From Streptomyces sp. SDr-06 (GTDB lineage: Bacteria; Actinomycetota; Actinomycetes; Streptomycetales; Streptomycetaceae): a DNA stretch of 64,000 nucleotides. The notes under the pieces were generated by a model. The model saw nothing but the letters and a program-made list of their open reading frames with translations, did no database searches and was not told where the DNA came from. Positions 1-7,152 of this stretch are shown piece after piece. The stretch covers positions 248,001 through 312,000 of the forward strand of contig NZ_QOLA01000005.1 of NCBI RefSeq assembly GCF_003324565.1, in the 5' to 3' direction. The first letter of the stretch is position 1. Each line of letters begins with the position of its first letter. Made by a program: the position numbers and the translations under genes.

Positions 1-581
1 CGGTCGCCGCGCCCGAGCAGTACGTTGTCCGGCTTCACGTCCCGGTGCAGGACGCCCGCCTCGTGGGCCGCCGAGAGCGCGCCGAGCACGGCGAGGCCGA
101 TCCGCGCGGCCTCGCGGACGTCGAGGGTGCCCTCCTGGAGCCGGTCGGCGAGCGACTGCCCGCGCACCAGCTCCATCACGATCCACGGCTTGCCGTCCTC
201 CATGACGACGTCGTGCACGGTGACGACGTTGGGATGGTCGATGCGGGCCGCGGCGCGGGCCTCGCGCTGCATGCGCAGATGGACGGTGTCCCGCTCGCGC
301 GCCCCCAGGTGGTCCGGCACGCGCGGCTCCTTGACCGCCACGTCCCGGTCGACGACCTCGTCGCGGGCCCGCCAGACCGTGCCCATGCCGCCGTGCCCCA
401 GCCGTCCCACGAGCCGGTAGCGGCCCCCGAGCAAACGCCCGGTGACGTCGGTGGGTTGCTGCTGTGTCGGCTCGTACGGCTTCGGCTCGGGCGCCGTCCG
501 CCGCGCTGCCGGAGCGGGCGGCTCCGGCGGCCGCAGGCCGTAGCTGGTGGGCTCGCCGGCCCGTCCCCCATCGTCTCTCAT
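1..581 (-). CDS. Serine/threonine protein kinase, N-terminal part (cut by window edge)
   Basis: Only the first ~193 codons are present; the rest lies left of the window. A proline/alanine-rich lead of about 45 residues is followed by a Hanks-type kinase fold. The glycine loop reads GHGGMG, the ATP-anchoring lysine is in VAVKEP, and the catalytic loop HRDVKPDNVLL is intact, so this copy should be active up to the point of truncation. Another ATG lies two codons upstream (587), but the AGGA sequence sits about 7 nt before the ATG at 581, which I therefore prefer. It is the last gene of a same-strand series of kinase-like genes, with a gap of about 78 bp from the previous one. By analogy with its neighbours it is expected to have a membrane helix and outside domain, but that part cannot be seen. 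Confidence 0.93.
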   Translation of the reverse strand, partial: MRDDGGRAGEPTSYGLRPPEPPAPAARRTAPEPKPYEPTQQQPTDVTGRLLGGRYRLVGRLGHGGMGTVWRARDEVVDRDVAVKEPRVPDHLGARERDTVHLRMQREARAAARIDHPNVVTVHDVVMEDGKPWIVMELVRGQSLADRLQEGTLDVREAARIGLAVLGALSAAHEAGVLHRDVKPDNVLLGRGD

Positions 582-659
582 GCCCATATCCTGACGAACG
601 GCGGCGCGGGGGGCCACAGGGGGTCGCGTGCGGATGCACACCCGTGACAGAAGCGGGGT

Positions 660-2273
660 TCAGGGGCCCGGGACGAAGGAGTCGAGGGCGGTGTCGAAGT
701 TCCGCTTCGCCTCGTCGACGCGGGCCAGCGGCGCCGAGACCCACACGTCGTACATCCGCCCCAGGACGTCCCAGCACTCGTCGAAGGTGTGCCGGGCGCC
801 CTCGGCCCTGGTGAAGCCGTTCCAGGTGAACTCCCACAGCGCCGCGTCGCGGCCGTGGTGGGTGGTGGCGGTGACCTTGCCGTCGCGGTAGCCGGGGTTG
901 CTGACCGGCCCGGCCGCGGCCGCGCGCCGCATGGCGCCGAGGGGGCCGCCCGCCACCGCGTTCTGGGTCCGGACGCCGATCCTGAGCGCGCCGTCCGGGG
1001 ACGTGTAGAACACGCGCTGCTCGTCGGTGCTGCGGACGTAGCCGTCGGGCAGGACCAGACCGAAGCCGTCCGGGTCGCGGACGAAGCGGAACCCGTCGGG
1101 CATGGGCGGGGGCCCACCCCCGGGCGGGGGTGGCGGGGGCGGCGGCGGGGGCGGGCGCCAAGGTCCGTCCGGCGGGGGCGCGGACCTGCTCGGCGCCGAC
1201 TGCTCCACCGACGTGCGGTCCGCTCCCGCGCCACCGAGCGCGAACACCGCGACGGCCGCGCCCGCCCCGGCCAGCACGATCACCAGCGCCGCGCCCACCA
1301 GCACGCTCCGGGCCCGCCACGGCCGGGCGGCGGGGCTCGGCGAGTCGACCGGGGTGGCGGGCGGTCCCGGCTGCGGCAGCACGCGCTCGGTCGGCACGTA
1401 GCGCGGTCTCGGGGTACTCCCGGTCGCCGCGAACGTACGCAGCAGCGACTCCGCTTCCACCGCGCCGAGCCGGTGCGCGGGATCGCGCTCCAGGAGGCCG
1501 TGGACGACCGGGAGCAGCGGGCCCGCGGCGCGGGGCGGGCGGATCTCGTCGAGCACGACCGCGTGCAGGACCCCGCCCAACGAGTCGCGATGGAAGGGGG
1601 ATTCGCCGCTCAGGGCCGCGCACAGCAGGGCGCCGAGCGACCACAGGTCCGACTCGGGTCCGGCGCTCGCGCCCTGCATCCGCTCCGGAGCGGTGTACTC
1701 GGGCGATCCGACGAATGCTCCCTCCTCGCTGATCGTCGAGGCGCCCGGCACCTGCGCGATGCCGAAGTCGGTCAGCACGACGCGTCCGCTGTCCTGCTCG
1801 ATGAGGACATTGGCCGGCTTGAGGTCGCGGTGCAGCACGCCCCGGGCGTGCGCGGTGGCGAGCGCGCCGAGGAGCGCGACACCGATGCGGGCGGCCTCCT
1901 GGACGCCGACGGGTCCGGCGGAGGTGAGCCGGTCGGCGAGCGAGCCGCCGTCGACGAGTTCCATCACGATGTACGACCGTCCGCCCGCGTCCCCGGGTCC
2001 CGACTCCTCGACGACGTCGTGGACGACGATGACGTGCGGGTGTTTGATCTGGGCGACCGCGCGGGCCTCGCGCAGCGCGGCGGTGGCGGGCGCGCCACCC
2101 TCGGGGTGCAGTTCCTTCACGGCGACCTGGCGGCCGAGCAGTTCGTCCTGCGCGCGCCAGACCGTGCCCATCCCGCCCCGGCCCAGCCGGCCCGCCAGCC
2201 GGTAACGCCCCGCCACCAGACGGGCGTTGGGGCGGCCCCGGGGTTCTTTCGGTTCCTGCTCCGCTGTGGACAT
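660..2273 (-). CDS. Membrane serine/threonine protein kinase with external domain
   Basis: Receptor-type kinase of 537 residues that should phosphorylate Ser/Thr on cytoplasmic proteins. Visible are the glycine loop GRGGMG (31-36), lysine 53 in AVKEL, HRDLKP (148-153) and DFG (169-171), all intact. A membrane helix lies near 324-347. A run of 11 prolines (374-384) and a Gly/Pro stretch then lead to an outside domain (about 394-537) that begins GFRFVRDPDGF and resembles the C-terminal domains of the other kinases in this array. The start is ATG 2273, preceded by AGGGGGA at 4-5 nt; an in-frame ATG nine codons upstream lacks this. The ligand and substrates are unknown. The outside domain lacks the PASTA repeats of PknB, so a role in muropeptide sensing cannot be assumed. 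Confidence 0.95.
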   Translation of the reverse strand: MSTAEQEPKEPRGRPNARLVAGRYRLAGRLGRGGMGTVWRAQDELLGRQVAVKELHPEGGAPATAALREARAVAQIKHPHVIVVHDVVEESGPGDAGGRSYIVMELVDGGSLADRLTSAGPVGVQEAARIGVALLGALATAHARGVLHRDLKPANVLIEQDSGRVVLTDFGIAQVPGASTISEEGAFVGSPEYTAPERMQGASAGPESDLWSLGALLCAALSGESPFHRDSLGGVLHAVVLDEIRPPRAAGPLLPVVHGLLERDPAHRLGAVEAESLLRTFAATGSTPRPRYVPTERVLPQPGPPATPVDSPSPAARPWRARSVLVGAALVIVLAGAGAAVAVFALGGAGADRTSVEQSAPSRSAPPPDGPWRPPPPPPPPPPPGGGPPPMPDGFRFVRDPDGFGLVLPDGYVRSTDEQRVFYTSPDGALRIGVRTQNAVAGGPLGAMRRAAAAGPVSNPGYRDGKVTATTHHGRDAALWEFTWNGFTRAEGARHTFDECWDVLGRMYDVWVSAPLARVDEAKRNFDTALDSFVPGP

Positions 2274-2369
2274 CGGGTCCCCCTCGATCTCCCCGCACAC
2301 GTGCAGCGCCCATCATGCCGCACCCCGGGCGGGCTCCGGCGGCATTCGCCGCAGGTGGGAGGAGTCCGG

Positions 2370-4028
2370 TCAGTCGCCGGCGGAGGAGCCGGGCTGCCAG
2401 CCCTGGAGGACCGTGTCGAACTGCTGGCGGATGGTCGCCCAGTCCTCGTCGGGGCCCGACATGTAGAGGGCGTACTCGGGCTTGCCGCCGTCGCCGTAAT
2501 ACATCTGGTCGATGGCGTGCCGCTTGCCGGGGAAGTCCTGCTTCTCCACGTAGGTGAACTCCCAGAGCGAGGACTTCACCTGGTCCCGGAAGTTGTTGCC
2601 GTGCAGGGTGACCCGCTTGTACTGGGGCAGCCGGTCCTTGAGCGACTTCTCCATGTTGAGCATGTGCATGTACGGGTTCTCGAAGTCCGGCGACTTCGTG
2701 ACGCTGATCCGGATGCGGTGCTTGCCGTTGTCCGGGGTGTAGTCGATCTCGGAGCCGTCCAGCTGGCGCTTCCAGCCCTTGGGTACGAGCAGGCTGAAGC
2801 CGGCCTGGTCCTTGACGCGCTGCCAGCCGTCCGGCACCGACGGGTCGCCGCCCGGCTTCTTGCCGGCCTCCGGGGTGGTGGACACGGCGGGGCTCTGCGG
2901 GGCGCCGCCGCCGGACGAACCTCCGCGGCCCTCCTGGTACTTCATCGCCGCGAACCCGGCGCCCACGCCCACGACCGCGGCCAGCGCCACCACGAGGGCG
3001 ACGGTCCGCCAGCGCCGCCTGCCCGGGGCCGGGCGGGCGGCGGGCAGCGGCGGGGGCGGCGCCACCGGGGCCGGGCGCTGGACCTGCCGCACCTCGGTGG
3101 GTCCGGTCTGCGCGGCGGCGGCCGAGCGCAGCTCCTGCTCGGACAGCTGGGTGGTCGGCACATAGGCCTGGGCGGCCTTGGACGAGCGCCCCTCCATCGC
3201 GTCGAGGAACATCCGCTCGGCCTCCTCGACCGAGGGCCGCTCCCCCGGGTCCTTGCGGAGCAGCGCCACGATCACGGGGGCCAGCGCTCCGGCCCGGTCG
3301 GGCGCCGGGGGCTCCTCCGCCACGACGGCCTGCATGGTGGAGATCGGCGAGTCCCGGCGGAACGGCGACTCGCCCTGCACGGCGGCGTACAGGGTCGCGC
3401 CCAGGGACCACAGGTCGGAGGCGGGGCCGGGGTGGGCGCCCTGGACCCGCTCGGGCGCCAGGTAGTCGATGGAGCCGACGAGTTCGCCGGTCTTGGTGAT
3501 GGTGACGTCGCCCTCGATGGCGGCGATCCCGAAGTCGGTCAGCAGCACCCGCCCGTCGCTGGCGAGCAGCACGTTGCCGGGCTTCACGTCCCGGTGCAGC
3601 ACCCCGGCCGCGTGCGCGGCCCGCAGCGCGCCCAGCACGTGCAGCCCGATGCGGGCGGCCTCGCGGGCCTCGATGCGGCGCCCGTCGGCGTCCTTGACGG
3701 CGTCGGCGAGCGAGGGCCCGTCGACGTACTGCATGACGATCCAGGGCCGGTTGTCGTGGTCGAGCACGTCGTGGACGGTGACCACGCCGGGGTGGGTGAT
3801 GCGGGCGGCGGCGCGCGCCTCCTTCTGGGTGCGCGCGTGCAGCACCGCCCGGTCGGCCTCGGCCACGTAGAGGGCGGCGGTGAGTTCCTTGACGGCGACG
3901 GTGCGGTGCAGGACCTCGTCATGGGCGCGCCAGACCTTGCCCATGCCGCCGCGGCCTATCGCGTCGCCGAGCCGATAGCGCCCGGCGAGCAACAGCCCCG
4001 CGCCGCTCGTGCTGTGAGTGTTTTCCAC
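2370..4028 (-). CDS. Membrane serine/threonine protein kinase with external domain
   Basis: Receptor kinase of 552 residues starting at GTG 4028. The kinase domain covers about 15-275 with GRGGMG (25-30), lysine 47 in VAVKEL, HRDVKP (145-150) and DFG (165-167). A Pro/Ala-rich juxtamembrane stretch precedes the membrane helix (about 342-362). After a Gly/Ser/Pro linker comes an outside domain (about 400-552) beginning GWQRVKDQAGF. The pattern of an aromatic-rich strand followed by WEFTY is shared with the kinases at 660-2273 and 7153-9834 (WEFTW, WEFTF). All motifs needed for catalysis are present. It lies about 96 bp upstream of the next kinase on the same strand, so co-transcription is possible but not shown. 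Confidence 0.95.
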   Translation of the reverse strand: MENTHSTSGAGLLLAGRYRLGDAIGRGGMGKVWRAHDEVLHRTVAVKELTAALYVAEADRAVLHARTQKEARAAARITHPGVVTVHDVLDHDNRPWIVMQYVDGPSLADAVKDADGRRIEAREAARIGLHVLGALRAAHAAGVLHRDVKPGNVLLASDGRVLLTDFGIAAIEGDVTITKTGELVGSIDYLAPERVQGAHPGPASDLWSLGATLYAAVQGESPFRRDSPISTMQAVVAEEPPAPDRAGALAPVIVALLRKDPGERPSVEEAERMFLDAMEGRSSKAAQAYVPTTQLSEQELRSAAAAQTGPTEVRQVQRPAPVAPPPPLPAARPAPGRRRWRTVALVVALAAVVGVGAGFAAMKYQEGRGGSSGGGAPQSPAVSTTPEAGKKPGGDPSVPDGWQRVKDQAGFSLLVPKGWKRQLDGSEIDYTPDNGKHRIRISVTKSPDFENPYMHMLNMEKSLKDRLPQYKRVTLHGNNFRDQVKSSLWEFTYVEKQDFPGKRHAIDQMYYGDGGKPEYALYMSGPDEDWATIRQQFDTVLQGWQPGSSAGD

Positions 4029-4230
4029 GTCCCCCGCCCGACCAGACCTTTCCTACGGGGCCAGATTACGGAGCGGAATCCGGCCAGGGAACCTCGGGGC
4101 ACCCAACCGTGACCATACGGACCGTTGGTCCCGCGATGGTCAGGTCTTTCGGCCGTTCCTGCCGGCGCACATACCCGTCCAAGCCCGTGCGGGCAGGGCG
4201 ATTTCGGTGACTGCGCAGCGTGACCGGCCG

Positions 4231-6804
4231 TCAGCGGGTCACGCGGTAGGCGCCGGTGGCCTGCCCGTAGATCTCCGTCACCTTGTCACGCTGCGACTCG
4301 GGACCGATGACCTGGACCACGTGATATCGGCCATTGACGATCATGGCGAGATTGCGTACGTAGACCTGCCGCCCGCTGCTGTCCCGCCAGGTGAACTGCC
4401 CCTCGGCCATGGACTGCTGCCCCACCTCGATCCGCCGCAGACCGGTGGAGGTGGCCCAGCTGGAGTCCCGGAAGGGCTGGAGCTCGCGCTCCTTGTCGGC
4501 CTGGTAGGCCAGCGGGTCCGAGCCGTCGTCCTTCACGGAGTCCCGCCCGGGGACGACGATGAGCAGGAAGTCACCCCCGACATACCGGACTTGCCCGGCG
4601 TCGTTCATGGGCTGCCGCTGCCAGCTCTGGTCGACCCCGATCTGGAACCCCGCGGCGTCCTTGCGCACGGCGTACCCGGCGGCCGGACCGGGGCTCGCCC
4701 CGCCGGGGCCGGTGGTCTGCGTCTGCTGGGAGGGCGGCGTGCCGCCGGGCGCGGGTACTTGGGAGCGGGTGGGCGGCGCGCCGGGGCTCTGCTGCCCGTT
4801 CGTACCGGACGGGGTGGCGCTGCCGGTGTTCCGCGCGGAGTCCGAGCGGGGCATGAACAGGACCGCGTACGCGATCGCCGCGGCCAGCAGCACCAGGATG
4901 AGCACGAGCAGCAGCCGGCCGAGCGATCTCGGTCTCCTGCCGCGCGGCGCGGGCTGGCGGTGCCGGTGGCGGCCGTGCTCGGCGGGCGGCGTGACGGCCA
5001 CGGCGGCGGACCGCCTTCTGCGCCGCACCAGTTCGCCCCGGCGGCGCAGGATGGGCAGCCGGCGGGCGTCGGGGACGATCGGCGGGGCGGTGCGGGTGCC
5101 CGCGTCCGGCTCGGGCGCGGAGCGCACGAGCGAGCGCAGCCAGCCGCGCAGCTCCTCGAACTCCGGCCGCTCGCTGGGGTCCTGGCGCAGCAAGGATTCG
5201 ACGACCGGCCGCAGCGGCCCGCACTCCTCGGCGAACGCGGGCGGCTCCCCGCACACCATCTGCACGAGTTCGGCCGCGCTCTCCTCCGGGTAGGGGGCGT
5301 GGCCCTGCACGGCGCGGAACAGCAGGGCGCCGAGCGCCCAGAGGTCGGTGGCCGGGCCGATCGGCGGGGCGAGCCGCCAGTTCTCGTGCACGGACCCGGC
5401 CTGTTCGGGCGCCCACCGCTCGGTGACCGCCCCGACGACGGCCATCCGGGTGTGCCGGGCTCGCTCGGCGGCCAGCCGGTTGGCGGGACCGCGATAAGGG
5501 GCGGTGACCGGCGCCGGTACGGGTGCGGCCGTCCGCTCCCTGACCGGGACGGGCAGCGGGGCGGCGGCGTGCGGCCGGCGCTGGGAGTCGGCCCGAAAGG
5601 CGTCGGCCCGGAACCCAGGGGGCAGCGCGGGGGTCCGCGGCGGCGAACCCCCTTGATCCTGCCGGGGGTTGTGCCCCTGACTGTCCCGTTCCCGAGCTGC
5701 CTCGGCCTGACGCGGCGCGGGGCGCGGCACCCAGCGGCCGGTCACCGGGTCGTACTGGCGGCGGGTGCGGCCGGAGTCGGCGCCCTGGTCGTCGCCGTAC
5801 GGGCTCGCGGCGCCCGCGCCGGGCACCCGCACCCCGCGGACCGGGTCGTACACGCCCTGTTCGGCCCCGCCCTCTTCAGGTCCGTCCGGCGCGGTGGGCG
5901 TGCCCCCGGGGTCCGGCCGCTGGGCCGGGAGGGAGGCGTCGGCTCCGGTGCGCGCCGCGGCCCTGGCGCCCGCGCGATAGGCGGCGACCACCCCGGCCCG
6001 CGCGGTCCGCGCTCCGGACTCCCCGGCCGACGCGCCGTTCGGCCCGGCCTCCGCCGAAGTGTCCGCCGAAGGGGCCTCGTACAGCTCCTGCGGGTCTGGT
6101 GGCCGGGTCGCTTCCCCTGACCCGTTCGACGTCGTGGGCGGCGGGCCCTCGCCGAACCCGTCGCCGTCCGGAGCGAGCGGCACGGGCGCGTACCCGCACA
6201 GCGCCTCCTCGGCGGCGCCCGCCGCGAGGCCGGTCAGCACGACCCGCCCGTCATCGCATATCAACACCGTGCGGGCGGTGATGTTGCGATGCGTCCAGCC
6301 GTGCGCGTGCAGGACCCGCAGCGCGGTCAGCACGTCGGAGGCGACCTCCGCCGCGCGAAAAGGGTTCAGGGGACGCTCGGCGAGCAGCGCCGACAGCGGG
6401 CGCGCGGCGACCAGCTCGCTGACGATCCACAGCGAACCGTCCTGCGCGAACACGTCGAAGACCTGGTCGAGACGCGGGTGGTCGGGGATCCGCGCGGCCG
6501 CCTGCGCCGCCTCAAGAGCCCGGCGCACGGCGGGATCGGCGGGCCGCCGGGTGGTCCGCCCGTAGCCGGGCGCGGTCCCGTATCCACCGCCGCCCTCGCG
6601 CATGTACGCGTCCGGCGTCCCGTACGCGTCGTCACCGTCGAGCACCTCGGCGTCGACGACCTCGGGCAACGGCACCTGGCGCACCAGGACTTCCTGCCCG
6701 CTGTACGTGTCGAAGGCTCGCGTCTCGACGAGCTCGTAGGCGTCGTCGGGGGGCAGCGGCAGCCGGTAGCGGTCGGCGAGCACCCGACCCGCATAGTCGT
6801 CCAC
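4231..6804 (-). CDS. Receptor-type pseudokinase with external domain
   Basis: 857-residue protein with kinase fold, one membrane helix and an outside domain, but with the catalytic residues missing. There is no glycine loop near the start, and the usual VAVK lysine is arginine 42 (EVLVRQV). The catalytic loop reads HRN (172-174) instead of HRD, and DFG is replaced by TGL (191-193). Later kinase landmarks survive, for example DLWALG and a C-lobe end like that of the active neighbours. A disordered insertion of about 270 residues, rich in Ala, Pro and charged residues, splits the fold. The membrane helix lies near 627-651 and the outside domain near 711-857 (YAVRKDAAGF...). Start GTG 6804 has GGGGAGG four bases before it. 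I infer a scaffold, allosteric partner or ligand-binding role beside the active kinases. Confidence 0.9.
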   Translation of the reverse strand: MDDYAGRVLADRYRLPLPPDDAYELVETRAFDTYSGQEVLVRQVPLPEVVDAEVLDGDDAYGTPDAYMREGGGGYGTAPGYGRTTRRPADPAVRRALEAAQAAARIPDHPRLDQVFDVFAQDGSLWIVSELVAARPLSALLAERPLNPFRAAEVASDVLTALRVLHAHGWTHRNITARTVLICDDGRVVLTGLAAGAAEEALCGYAPVPLAPDGDGFGEGPPPTTSNGSGEATRPPDPQELYEAPSADTSAEAGPNGASAGESGARTARAGVVAAYRAGARAAARTGADASLPAQRPDPGGTPTAPDGPEEGGAEQGVYDPVRGVRVPGAGAASPYGDDQGADSGRTRRQYDPVTGRWVPRPAPRQAEAARERDSQGHNPRQDQGGSPPRTPALPPGFRADAFRADSQRRPHAAAPLPVPVRERTAAPVPAPVTAPYRGPANRLAAERARHTRMAVVGAVTERWAPEQAGSVHENWRLAPPIGPATDLWALGALLFRAVQGHAPYPEESAAELVQMVCGEPPAFAEECGPLRPVVESLLRQDPSERPEFEELRGWLRSLVRSAPEPDAGTRTAPPIVPDARRLPILRRRGELVRRRRRSAAVAVTPPAEHGRHRHRQPAPRGRRPRSLGRLLLVLILVLLAAAIAYAVLFMPRSDSARNTGSATPSGTNGQQSPGAPPTRSQVPAPGGTPPSQQTQTTGPGGASPGPAAGYAVRKDAAGFQIGVDQSWQRQPMNDAGQVRYVGGDFLLIVVPGRDSVKDDGSDPLAYQADKERELQPFRDSSWATSTGLRRIEVGQQSMAEGQFTWRDSSGRQVYVRNLAMIVNGRYHVVQVIGPESQRDKVTEIYGQATGAYRVTR

Positions 6805-7152
6805 GACGCCTCCCCACAGCGCGCTGTTACCCCCGGACCACGGTCCCGGTCTCGACGCAACCCGTCAATTCCGGTCGATTACCGGCCCATTGCGGCTGCG
6901 TACGGTCCGCGAGTTCTCACGATACGTGGCCCCGCCGCATCACGTCCGGGGGATACCCGTTTCCCCGCCCGGAGCAGCCACACCTCACGGCCGTCGCACG
7001 GCGGACCGAGCACGGCTCGGGCACGGTGTCACGCGGGGTGGCGGTGACGGACGCCTGGGGGGTGACGCGGTCCGAGCGCGGGTCGTCGAGCGTGCCCCCG
7101 CTGCCTGCCGCACGAGGTCGGGCGGGCCCGGGTGTGGCCCGGAGCTCAGAGG
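6805..7152. other. Intergenic region upstream of the pseudokinase gene
   Basis: 348 bases between the stop of the kinase at 7153-9834 and the GTG of the pseudokinase. I find no convincing gene in it. It holds the ribosome binding site of the pseudokinase and, on the minus strand, a TTGACG that could be a -35 element; I cannot place a matching -10. It presumably carries the pseudokinase promoter. Confidence 0.5.

Noticed and set aside
1110-1160. GGGGGCGG-type tandem repeat that could be a satellite
   Set aside because: It encodes the polyproline run of the kinase at 660-2273.
789-4112. A very long open frame on the plus strand opposite two kinase genes
   Set aside because: It is a mirror of GC-rich codons of the minus-strand kinases, which have clear motifs; the plus-strand product has no recognisable domain.
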